A stretch of DNA of 64,000 nucleotides from Gardnerella greenwoodii 00703Dmash (GTDB lineage Bacteria; Actinomycetota; Actinomycetes; Actinomycetales; Bifidobacteriaceae), in contig NZ_ADEV01000009.1 in the NCBI RefSeq assembly GCF_000263635.1, positions 124,001 to 188,000 on the forward strand. The letters run 5' to 3'. Within the stretch, counting starts at the first letter, position 1; every line of letters begins with the position of its first letter. Of this stretch, positions 39,576-47,943 are shown in pieces. A model generated the notes under the pieces. The model had not been told where the DNA came from and ran no database searches. It saw only the letters and a program-made list of their open reading frames with translations. The position numbers and the translations under genes were made by a program.

Positions 39576-40304
39576 ATGAGTAAGAATGTTGAAGCATCTA
39601 TTGTTGTCGTAGACGACGAACCATCAATTCGTGAGCTTTTAGTAGCGTCTTTACACTTTGCAGGTTTTGAAGTTGAAACTGCAGCATCCGGTTCTCAAGC
39701 CGTTGACGTTATTGAAAGAGTGAAGCCTGATCTTATTGTTATGGACGTTATGCTGCCAGATATTGACGGCTTCACCGTAACAAGACGAATTCGCCAAAAC
39801 GGTATTAAAGTACCTGTTCTTTTCCTCACAGCAAGAGATGACACGCAAGACAAGATTATGGGCTTAACAGTTGGCGGTGACGACTACGTAACTAAGCCAT
39901 TTAGTTTGGAAGAAGTTGTTGCAAGAATCCGCGCAATTCTTCGCCGCACTCAGGAGCAGGATGAAATAACTCCTGTTATTCGCGTAGCAGATCTCGAAAT
40001 TAACGAAGACTCGCACGATGTAACTAGAAGCGGCATACCGATTGAGCTTAGCCCAACCGAATACAAGCTTTTACATTACTTGATGGATAATGAAGGCCGA
40101 GTGTTATCAAAAAGCCAGATTTTGAATCATGTATGGCAGTACGATTGGGGCGGAGATGCTGCAATCGTTGAATCCTATATTTCGTATCTTCGAAAGAAAA
40201 TTGACGGAATTGAAATTACGGACGAAAATGGCAAGCTGCAAAAGGTAGTTCCTCTTATTGAAACAAAACGCGGAATTGGATACATGATTCGCGAACCAAA
40301 GTAA
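39576..40304 (+). CDS. OmpR/PhoB-family response regulator
   Basis: A receiver domain with acidic pocket VVVDDEPS, phospho-acceptor Asp in LIVMDVMLPDIDGF, and Lys in VTKPFSLEE is joined to a winged-helix domain (ELSPTEYKLLHYLMDNEGRVLSKSQIL, RKKIDG, TKRGIGYMI). MSKNVEAS at 39576 is taken as start; a GTG at 39561 would add five residues. Its kinase follows 14 bases downstream. It should act as DNA-binding output of that kinase. The target genes are unknown. Confidence 0.92.
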   Translation: MSKNVEASIVVVDDEPSIRELLVASLHFAGFEVETAASGSQAVDVIERVKPDLIVMDVMLPDIDGFTVTRRIRQNGIKVPVLFLTARDDTQDKIMGLTVGGDDYVTKPFSLEEVVARIRAILRRTQEQDEITPVIRVADLEINEDSHDVTRSGIPIELSPTEYKLLHYLMDNEGRVLSKSQILNHVWQYDWGGDAAIVESYISYLRKKIDGIEITDENGKLQKVVPLIETKRGIGYMIREPK

Positions 40305-40318
40305 GGTCAAGCCTGATT

Positions 40319-42265
40319 ATGGAAAACAATAATCGTAGTAGTGACGATAAAAAGCAGCCAAATAATGCTGGAACTGCACAATCTAACAAAGACTCAGCGC
40401 GACAGCATATTGGAAAAAGCGTTGCTGTTATACAAAATACTGCGTCAGAAAAAAAGCCAAAACAAAACAGAATTTGCTGGCTTAAAACCAAAGCAAATTC
40501 TATTCCTTTAAGTACTCGTCTTGTGGCTTGCACTCTTGCAGTACTTACTGTTGCAGCATTTTGTATTTCATTATCAATTCGTCAATTGGTAGGAAATTAT
40601 TTGCTTGAAAAAACTGACGCACAGTTAACGGATCAGGCAAGACTTATTTACGACAATATCGATTTGCTTCGTTCAAAAGATTCAAGCCAATCTACAGCAG
40701 GTCCAAACGACTACTTTATGCAGATTCGCGATATTAATAACAAAATCATATCTACTCCTTTAGTTCCAAAACTAAAGGGAGATTTTGTTTCTATGCCGAA
40801 GCTTCCTGCAAACGGAAAACCCATTAAGGGCGTTCTTATACATAAGCCTTACACTACTCCGGCTAAAGTTAAGGGTGACCCTAGTAGTGTTGATGAGATT
40901 ACTTTAAAATCTGCAAAAGCTCCTTGGAGAGTTTTGGTGCTTGAATGGGAGCATCGAAGCAGCTACACTTCAGACGTGCGTTTGCGCGGATACGTGTATA
41001 TTGCTTTATCTTTAAGCGACCAGCGCGATACTGTAAATACTCTTACTAGATACTGCATTATGGTAAGTATTGCAGTTATTCTTCTTGGAGCGGTATTTGC
41101 GGCGCTTATTATTCAGTCCACTTTAAGACCGTTAAAGCGTATAGAAAAAACAGCTTCAAAAATTGCTTCTGGAGATTTAAGTAGGCGAGTTCCATCCGCG
41201 CCAGAAAACACGGAAGTTGGTTCTTTGGCTGCTTCTTTGAACTCAATGCTTGCGCGTATTGAACGTGGCTTTAATGAGCAAGAAGCAATGACTGAAAAAA
41301 TGAAGCGATTTGTTTCTGACGCAAGTCACGAATTGCGAACTCCTTTAGCAGCTATTCACGGTTATGCTGAGCTTTACACAATGTGGCGCAATATGCCGGG
41401 AGAGCAGGAGCGCGCTGATGATTCTATTGCTCATATTAAGGCTTCTAGCGAGCGCATGACTGAGTTAGTGGAAGATTTGCTTTCTTTGGCTCGATTTGAC
41501 GAGGGTAGAGGAATTAATATTTCTCAGGAAGTTAGCTTGTCTCCAATTCTTTCGGATGCTGCTAACGATTTGCATGCTTTAGATCCAGCTAGAGCGGTTC
41601 AACAGGGTTCGCTTACGCTTTCCGAAGACTTTTCTTTGGAAGATTGCACTGACTGCAATTTTGAACGCAAGTTTGTGTTTAATAGCGGAAGTCTTCCTAG
41701 CGTATCTCTTCTTGGTGATGGAGCGCGTTTACGTCAAGTCATGACGAATATTGTTGGAAATATTCACCGATACACTCCGGCTGATTCTCCAGTAGAAATT
41801 GCTATTGGCGTAATGAAGGCTTCAATTGATCCAGACCAGCTTTCCAAGCTTCCTTCAGTTAGTGACTCGTTAAAAGAGTTTTTGATTGCTGCAGAAAAAA
41901 GCCAATCTACTGATTCTGGCAATACTTACGCGGTAATTCGTGTTGTTGACCATGGTCCTGGAGTTCCAGAAGAGTCGCTTTCTCGCATTTTTGAACGTTT
42001 CTATATTGCAGATCCTTCAAGAGCTCGCGAAAAAGGCGGAACTGGATTAGGAATGGCTATAGCACAGTCTGTTGTAAAAGCTCATCATGGTTTTATTTGC
42101 GCAACAATATCTGACCCGTCAACTATTTCGGGAAACTTTGCTGGCTCAGATAATAATGTTGACGACACAATGGACGGTTCGGAGTCTCTGGATATTAATC
42201 CTCATGGATTAACGCTTACTGTTGTGCTTCCTGTAAGAGAAATTGAACCTTATGCGCTACAATAG
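40319..42265 (+). CDS. Sensor histidine kinase, 648 aa
   Basis: The protein has a long charged N-terminus, a first transmembrane helix (LVACTLAVLTVAAFCISLSI), an extracellular sensing region of about 140 residues, a second helix (CIMVSIAVILLGAVFAALII), HAMP, HisKA with the phospho-acceptor His in SDASHELRTPLAAIHGYAEL, and HATPase with MTNIVGNIHRYTP, VVDHGPGVPEE and GGTGLGMAIAQSV. The layout is like actinobacterial kinases with a TCS regulator upstream. An insertion of about 40 residues separates HisKA-side boxes (LSEDFSLEDCTDCNFERKF). Confidence 0.92.
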   Translation: MENNNRSSDDKKQPNNAGTAQSNKDSARQHIGKSVAVIQNTASEKKPKQNRICWLKTKANSIPLSTRLVACTLAVLTVAAFCISLSIRQLVGNYLLEKTDAQLTDQARLIYDNIDLLRSKDSSQSTAGPNDYFMQIRDINNKIISTPLVPKLKGDFVSMPKLPANGKPIKGVLIHKPYTTPAKVKGDPSSVDEITLKSAKAPWRVLVLEWEHRSSYTSDVRLRGYVYIALSLSDQRDTVNTLTRYCIMVSIAVILLGAVFAALIIQSTLRPLKRIEKTASKIASGDLSRRVPSAPENTEVGSLAASLNSMLARIERGFNEQEAMTEKMKRFVSDASHELRTPLAAIHGYAELYTMWRNMPGEQERADDSIAHIKASSERMTELVEDLLSLARFDEGRGINISQEVSLSPILSDAANDLHALDPARAVQQGSLTLSEDFSLEDCTDCNFERKFVFNSGSLPSVSLLGDGARLRQVMTNIVGNIHRYTPADSPVEIAIGVMKASIDPDQLSKLPSVSDSLKEFLIAAEKSQSTDSGNTYAVIRVVDHGPGVPEESLSRIFERFYIADPSRAREKGGTGLGMAIAQSVVKAHHGFICATISDPSTISGNFAGSDNNVDDTMDGSESLDINPHGLTLTVVLPVREIEPYALQ

Positions 42266-42393
42266 AAAAAGCGAAACAATTAACATTAATATCTGTTAAA
42301 CTATATACGGATGTTTTCGCATATAAACGATGCACTTGTGTGTTTAATGCATATTGATATGCGACAATGAGTGATTATTGAGTGAGGTGTGTT

Positions 42394-42783
42394 ATGCCCA
42401 ATGGGCGTGTGCGTTGGTACGATGCGCAGAAGGGGTACGGTTTTATTGCCGGCGACGATGGTAAGGATGTTTTCTTACCAGCTGCAGCTTTGCCTGCAAC
42501 TGTAAAAAATTTGCATAAGGGTGCAAAGGTTGAATTTTCTGTAATTGAGGGTCGTAAAGGTCCTCAAGCGATGGGACTTAATCTTATTGCAACAGCGCCA
42601 TCGCTAGTTAAAGCAACTCGTCCAAAGGCAGAAGATATGGCAGCAATTGTTGAAGATCTTATTAAGCTGCTTGATTCTGCAGGTAACGGTTTGCGTCGTC
42701 GTCATTATCCATCTACTGCTGAAAGCAAGAAGCTAGCTACGCTTTTGCGCGCAGTAGCCGACAATTTCGACGTTCAAGAATAG
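42394..42783 (+). CDS. Cold-shock domain protein, 129 aa
   Basis: The N-terminal 65 residues are a cold-shock domain with RNP1-like KGYGFIAGDD and RNP2-like DVFLPAAAL, which binds single-stranded RNA or DNA. A C-terminal extension of about 60 residues is typical of the larger actinobacterial CspB-like proteins. MPNGRVRWYD at 42394 is chosen behind GTGAGGTG. The following DUF3027 gene starts 17 bases later, and this pair with clpC is a usual bifidobacterial order. Confidence 0.9.
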   Translation: MPNGRVRWYDAQKGYGFIAGDDGKDVFLPAAALPATVKNLHKGAKVEFSVIEGRKGPQAMGLNLIATAPSLVKATRPKAEDMAAIVEDLIKLLDSAGNGLRRRHYPSTAESKKLATLLRAVADNFDVQE

Positions 42784-42800
42784 TTTCGGGAATATTATTT

Positions 42801-44120
42801 ATGACTGATGAAGTGATGAATCCACAAGATATTGCTCGTAGCATTGCTGTGGAAACTTCAGAGCGTTCCGATGCCGTGGGAGATTTTGTGTCTTCCACGG
42901 ATATTGGTGACGGTGTTACCGATTTTCGCTTTGAAAGTAAGCTTGTTGGTTACGAGGGCTGGCAGTGGTCAGTAACGCTGTATCACGATTTGGAAACTGA
43001 GCGTTGGACTGTAAACGAATCCACGCTTATTCCTACCGACGATTCACTACTGCCGCCACCTTGGATTCCGTGGAAAGATCGATTGAAGCCAAGCGATCTT
43101 TCTGTAATGGATTCTATTGGAACAGAAGAGGACGATTCTCGTCTTGAAGATGGATTCCGTCCAGTAAATCATCAGTCTGAAGATGAATTAAGCGAAAAAT
43201 CTGAGGAAGAATCTAAAGAAGAAAAAGAAAGTTCCGAAGAAAATACACTTAAGCAAGATGGTGAAACTGCTGAAAATGTAGACGCTATAGAAACTGTTGA
43301 GAATGAAAATGGCTCGTGCGATTCGCAAAGCAATGAATCATCTGAAAATAATGATTCTAACGAAGATCTTGAAGAGGCAGTTTCGACTTTGCGCCTATCT
43401 CGCAGACGCGTGATGACTGCAGAAGCTCTTTCGCAAACAGCAAAACGCTGGTATGCAGGGCAGCACGGTCCAAAGTCACTGTCAACAAAAATAGCTGACG
43501 GTAATGTTTGCTCTTCATGCGGCTTTATGATTCCACTAGCTGGAAGCTTGGGTTCAATGTTTGGCGTGTGTGCAAACATGTGGAGTCCAGACGATGGGCG
43601 AGTTGTATCTCTTGATCACGCTTGCGGAGAACATTCCGAAATTGAGCCACCTGAACCATCACAACTGTGGATTCAATCAGCTCCAGCATACGACGATTAT
43701 CATATTGATATTTTGCAGCAAGCTCCTCGAGAAGAGCGTGCAGATGTTGAACTTATTGAGGAAGCAATTGAAGATAGCAAAACGCATCGCCGCAAGCGTC
43801 GCAAATTAAATAAAGATGCTGCTAATGATGCTAATACCGCTGATACAGCTGTTATAGCTGATGCTGATATAACTGATACCCCTAGTACAGATACAGCTGA
43901 TTCTAAGACAGCAGATTTGACTTCAGAATCTTCCGATGCTGAATCTAACGATGTTGAATCTAATGATGTTGAATCTAACTATGAGGATGAAGCAAAGACC
44001 GAAGAAATTAAGAAAATAGAAGTTACTGAAGAATCTGCTAAAAGCGAAGAACCTAATAAAAACACAGGTACTACAGCAATGCGATTGTACAAAAGGAAAT
44101 CACGCAGACAACATAAGTAA
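42801..44120 (+). CDS. DUF3027 family protein, 439 aa
   Basis: The N-terminus carries the conserved DUF3027 region (GDFVSSTDIGDGVTDFRFES, GYEGWQWSVTLYHD, LLPPPWIPWKDRLKPSDLS). The middle has a Cys-rich zinc-binding part (SSCGFMIPLAGSLGSMFGVCAN, later DHACGEHSE). Two long acidic low-complexity regions follow each part, the last with a small tandem repeat (ESNDVESNDVESN, bases about 43942-43979). It may be a nucleic-acid-associated protein, as its neighbour is a cold-shock protein, but the function is unknown. Confidence 0.88.
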   Translation: MTDEVMNPQDIARSIAVETSERSDAVGDFVSSTDIGDGVTDFRFESKLVGYEGWQWSVTLYHDLETERWTVNESTLIPTDDSLLPPPWIPWKDRLKPSDLSVMDSIGTEEDDSRLEDGFRPVNHQSEDELSEKSEEESKEEKESSEENTLKQDGETAENVDAIETVENENGSCDSQSNESSENNDSNEDLEEAVSTLRLSRRRVMTAEALSQTAKRWYAGQHGPKSLSTKIADGNVCSSCGFMIPLAGSLGSMFGVCANMWSPDDGRVVSLDHACGEHSEIEPPEPSQLWIQSAPAYDDYHIDILQQAPREERADVELIEEAIEDSKTHRRKRRKLNKDAANDANTADTAVIADADITDTPSTDTADSKTADLTSESSDAESNDVESNDVESNYEDEAKTEEIKKIEVTEESAKSEEPNKNTGTTAMRLYKRKSRRQHK

Positions 44121-44209
44121 AATCTAAAGAAATTTTAAGAGATACAGAAAAATCTTAAAAATCTTAACAGATTCTAATAAATACTAATAAGTTGTGTAAT
44201 ACTTCGCGT

Positions 44210-44229
44210 CATGGTGACTAGTTACCATG
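44210..44229. promoter_or_regulatory. Near-perfect palindrome before clpC
   Basis: catggtgactagttaccatg is a 20-base palindrome with a single mismatched pair, 29 bases before the clpC start. It is a candidate operator; the sequence does not match the HAIR (HspR) consensus, and I see no clear ClgR box. Confidence 0.45.
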
Positions 44230-44257
44230 GAATGAACGAAAAGAACGGAAGGCAGTT

Positions 44258-46864
44258 ATGTTTGAACGGTTCACTGATCGCGCACGACGCGTGATTGTGC
44301 TAGCTCAAGAGGAAGCTCGCTCACTTCAGCATAATTACATTGGTACTGAGCATATTTTGCTCGGTCTAATTCGCGAAGGTGACGGAATTGCAGCAAAAGC
44401 GTTGAGCTCAAAGGGCGTAGACTTGGAAAGCACACGCAAGCAAGTTGAGGAAATGATTGGCAAGGGTGCTGTTGCGCCAAGCGGCCACATTCCTTTTACG
44501 CCACACGCAAAGCAAGTTTTGGAGCTTAGCTTACGAGAAGCTCTGCAGCTTGGCCATAGCTACATTGGTACTGAGCATATTTTGCTAGGACTTATTCGCG
44601 AAGGCGAAGGCATTGGTACACAAGTGCTTATTAAAATGGAAGTCGATCTTGGAGACTTAAGAAGCACTACAGTTGACTTAATTCGCGGAGGCAGCTCTAC
44701 AAATTCAGAAGATGAAAAGGGCGAACTTGCTAACGCTGGAAGCGTGCAAGATAAAAGCAACAAGTCTGGGTCTGCACTTCTGGATCAGTTCGGCCGAAAT
44801 CTTACACTTGAAGCGCGCGAAGGAAAACTTGATCCAGTAATTGGCCGTTCTGAGGAAATCGAACGAGTTATGGTTATTCTTAGCCGCCGTACGAAGAATA
44901 ATCCTGTGCTTATTGGAGATCCTGGCGTTGGTAAAACTGCAGTTGTAGAAGGACTTGCCCAGAAAATTGTTGAAGGCGATGTTCCAGAAACGTTGAAAAA
45001 CAAGCAGATTTATTCACTTGACTTAGGATCAATGATTGCAGGATCTCGCTACCGTGGCGATTTCGAAGAGCGCTTGAAGAAAGTTCTTAAAGAAATTAAA
45101 ACTCGCGGCGATGTTGTGCTTTTTATTGACGAAATTCACACTATTGTTGGTGCAGGCTCTGCCGATGGTGCTCTTGGCGCTTCCGACATGCTTAAGCCAA
45201 TGCTTGCTCGCGGCGAACTACAGACAATCGGTGCTACTACAACCGATGAGTATCGTAAGTATATTGAGAAAGATGCGGCTTTAGAGCGTCGTTTCCAGCC
45301 AATTCAGGTTCCTGAACCTACTATTGCCGAGACGATTGAGATTCTTAAAGGCTTGCGTTCGCGCTACGAAAATCATCATCATGTAACTATTACGGACGGA
45401 GCTTTACAGTCTTCTGCAGAGCTTTCCGACCGTTATATTCAAGACCGTCACCTTCCAGATAAGGCTATTGATCTTATTGATGAAGCTGGCGCACGCTTGC
45501 GAATTAAGCGCTTAACTCAGCCGCCTGAGCTTAAGGAACTTAACCACAAGATTGCTAAGATTTCTGAAAAGAAAGATGAAGCAATTAAGCAGCAAGATTT
45601 CGAAGAGGCTGCTAATCTTCGAGACGATCAAGAAAAACTTGAAAACGAAGCTGCCGAAAAGGAAAAAGCTTGGCGTGAAGGCGAGTCTAACGTCAAAATG
45701 GTTGTTGACGAAGACATGATTGCTTCTGTTGTTTCAAGCACTACGGGAATTCCTGTTGTAAAGCTTACGCAGGCGGAATCTCAGAAGCTTCTTCAAATGG
45801 AATCTGAGCTTCATAAGCGTATTGTTGGTCAAGATGAAGCAGTATCTGCTTTGGCACGCTCTATTCGACGCGCGCGCGTTGGATTGAAAGATCCTAAACG
45901 TCCTTCTGGTTCGTTTATTTTCGCTGGACCTACAGGCGTTGGTAAAACTGAGCTTGCTAAAGCGTTAGCAAACTTCCTGTTTGATGACGATGATGCTTTG
46001 ATTCGCGTTGATATGTCTGAATTTGCTGAAAAGTATGCTGCGTCTAGGCTTTTCGGTGCTCCTCCTGGATACGTTGGTTACGAAGAGGGCGGCGAGCTTA
46101 CCGAAAAAGTTCGCAGGAAGCCATTCTCTGTGGTGCTTTTTGACGAGATTGAAAAAGCTCATCCGGATATTTTCAACACGCTTTTGCAAGTGTTGGATGA
46201 TGGTCATTTAACCGACGGCCAAGGTAGAAAAGTAGACTTTAAGAATACGATTATTATTCTTACTACTAATCTTGGTACGCGCGATATTGCGAAGGCTGCA
46301 AACACTGGCTTTACGCTTGGAAATAGTTCTGATTCTACGTATCAGCGCATGAAGGATCAGGTTAATTCAGAGCTTAAGCGTCAGTTCCGTCCAGAATTTT
46401 TGAACCGTTTGGACGACACTATTGTGTTCCGTCAGCTTACGGAGCCAGAAGTGCGCCAAATTGTTGATATGGACATAAAGCTGCTTAACAATAGGCTGTT
46501 TGACCACCATATGTCTTTGGAGTTGACAGACGCTGCTAAGAATTTGCTCGCTCAAAAGGGATTTGATCCTTTGCTGGGCGCGCGTCCATTGCGTCGCGTA
46601 ATTCAGCGAGATATTGAGGATATTATTTCCGAGAAGATTTTGCTGAACGAAATTTCTGACGGCGAGCGAATTGAGGTTGACGCTGAAGGCGAAGGATTGC
46701 TGGGGGAGTTTACTTTTAAAAGCCAGCAGTTTGATGTTGCTGAGTTAGATGAATCTAGTAAGGATTCTAATGATGTTGCGGAGTTAGATGAATCTAGTAA
46801 TGATGATGCTGAAGATAATAAGTCTGAAGATAGTGCAGATAAAGAAGATATCAGCAAAAAATAA
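44258..46864 (+). CDS. clpC: ATP-dependent Clp protease ATPase subunit ClpC
   Basis: This class I HSP100 unfoldase feeds proteins into ClpP. It has two ClpN repeats ([20 protein letters not shown] and [20 protein letters not shown]), AAA-1 with Walker [16 protein letters not shown], a UVR-type coiled segment ([21 protein letters not shown]), AAA-2 with [15 protein letters not shown], and a D2-small domain. An extra acidic C-terminal tail contains the duplicated motif [15 protein letters not shown] lies before the ATG at 44258. Confidence 0.96.
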   Translation: MFERFTDRARRVIVLAQEEARSLQHNYIGTEHILLGLIREGDGIAAKALSSKGVDLESTRKQVEEMIGKGAVAPSGHIPFTPHAKQVLELSLREALQLGHSYIGTEHILLGLIREGEGIGTQVLIKMEVDLGDLRSTTVDLIRGGSSTNSEDEKGELANAGSVQDKSNKSGSALLDQFGRNLTLEAREGKLDPVIGRSEEIERVMVILSRRTKNNPVLIGDPGVGKTAVVEGLAQKIVEGDVPETLKNKQIYSLDLGSMIAGSRYRGDFEERLKKVLKEIKTRGDVVLFIDEIHTIVGAGSADGALGASDMLKPMLARGELQTIGATTTDEYRKYIEKDAALERRFQPIQVPEPTIAETIEILKGLRSRYENHHHVTITDGALQSSAELSDRYIQDRHLPDKAIDLIDEAGARLRIKRLTQPPELKELNHKIAKISEKKDEAIKQQDFEEAANLRDDQEKLENEAAEKEKAWREGESNVKMVVDEDMIASVVSSTTGIPVVKLTQAESQKLLQMESELHKRIVGQDEAVSALARSIRRARVGLKDPKRPSGSFIFAGPTGVGKTELAKALANFLFDDDDALIRVDMSEFAEKYAASRLFGAPPGYVGYEEGGELTEKVRRKPFSVVLFDEIEKAHPDIFNTLLQVLDDGHLTDGQGRKVDFKNTIIILTTNLGTRDIAKAANTGFTLGNSSDSTYQRMKDQVNSELKRQFRPEFLNRLDDTIVFRQLTEPEVRQIVDMDIKLLNNRLFDHHMSLELTDAAKNLLAQKGFDPLLGARPLRRVIQRDIEDIISEKILLNEISDGERIEVDAEGEGLLGEFTFKSQQFDVAELDESSKDSNDVAELDESSNDDAEDNKSEDSADKEDISKK

Positions 46865-46895
46865 GTAATCTACGCAATAACTAACTGAATACACT

Positions 46896-46928
46896 AAAAG
46901 CCCGGCGCATAAATCTCGTCGGGCTTTT
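46896..46928 (+). terminator. Rho-independent terminator after clpC
   Basis: The arms aaaagcccg (46896-46904) and cgggctttt (46920-46928) with T-rich 3' side. Confidence 0.85.
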
Positions 46929-46947
46929 CTACTTATTTAACTTAATT

Positions 46948-47151
46948 TCATTCCTTAGTCATGCGAATATAGGATTTGAATAGAATTTCCAAGCGCTCGT
47001 CATTATTAGAGCAAGGCTTTGCAGAACCAAAAGCAACATCTACTACTTTATCTAGCTCGTCATGAGCTTTGCGCAAATCTTGAGGCATGTATGTTGGACT
47101 ATACAGGTCTTCTAATGATTGGCGAGGACGACTTGCGCTTTTGCCCTTGAT
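46948..47151 (-). pseudogene. 3' remnant of a class I DNA methyltransferase gene (copy 1)
   Basis: Reading the minus strand, an open stretch of 67 codons begins after an in-frame stop and ends in RMTKE. It contains RQSLEDLYSPTYMPQDLRKA, LDKVVDVAF and SNNDERLEILF. This pattern (SLADLYD...MPxDLRKAHxxLDxxVDxAF...ER...LF) is typical of the C-terminus of MmeI-like or other large class I SAM-dependent DNA methyltransferases. The rest of the gene is missing. A diverged second copy lies at 54067-54267. This stretch of 430 bases after clpC holds nothing else except the terminator and the promoter at 47241. Confidence 0.75.
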
Positions 47152-47240
47152 TTAGCGTTGTTCAACAAAGGCCATCGTTAAAAGATTTGACTCGCTACGA
47201 CTTCTTTAAGCTGGGTTCCTATAGTACTTGAGTGTAATTA

Positions 47241-47269
47241 TTGACGACTAGTAAACGAATACATATTAT
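47241..47269 (+). promoter_or_regulatory. Sigma-70 type promoter of the lipoprotein gene
   Basis: TTGACG (47241-47246) and TATTAT (47264-47269) are separated by 17 bases, 28 bases before the lipoprotein start. Confidence 0.65.
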
Positions 47270-47296
47270 ATAAATAACACTTAGGAGGGCATGAAT

Positions 47297-47686
47297 ATGA
47301 AAAAAGCAATTTGCAAATTCTCATCCTCGGCTTTAATTATGATGCTATTGCTGAGTTTTTGCGTTTCATTAGCAGGTTGTGGTAGTTCATCGAAAGTTGT
47401 AGGAACTTGGTATGAATATAATCCAGATCACGACTATGCACATCCTGAGCGTATTTTAAAAATAAAAGATGACGGTACATACATATATACGAACAATGAT
47501 GGCACATTTTCTGGAACTTGGAAGCTCAATGATTCTGTAATTACATTTACTGAGAATTCTTCTAAATTTACTTCTTCTGGTGTTTTCTCAAATACACACG
47601 AAAACAAAAGAGGGAACTTCATAACAGTATGCATAATTCCAGGTAAAGGGGATACTGTCGGCGAATACGTTTTTGAACGACAATGA
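47297..47686 (+). CDS. Small lipoprotein, 129 aa
   Basis: A lipoprotein signal peptide (MKKAICKFSSSALIMMLLL...) ends in the lipobox SLAGC. The mature part is about 100 residues with KVVGTWYEYN, TYIYTNNDGTFSGTWKL and VITFTENS. This alternation of GTW strands resembles lipocalin-like DUFs that act as small beta proteins, but I cannot name the family. ATG 47297 is favoured over 47291 because AGGAGG is eight bases upstream. It lies just inside the accessory island. Confidence 0.8.
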   Translation: MKKAICKFSSSALIMMLLLSFCVSLAGCGSSSKVVGTWYEYNPDHDYAHPERILKIKDDGTYIYTNNDGTFSGTWKLNDSVITFTENSSKFTSSGVFSNTHENKRGNFITVCIIPGKGDTVGEYVFERQ

Positions 47687-47943
47687 TTTTATCCTTCGTA
47701 TTTTTATTCTCCTATAGAATATATAATTCTTACAAATATTGAGTAATTTGCAGATTTTACTTGACTTTTTCCATGCTTTTCCATGGCGTGTGCAACTATA
47801 TGCGTACTAAGCAGTAGCGCACTGCATTAGTACGCTATGTTCACCAGCTTAGCTTTACGCACTTTTGCCGCTTACACGTATATAGCGCAACCACACAATT
47901 GCGATAAATACGCTTGAAGATTCTTTTCAAAAAAGTATCCAAC

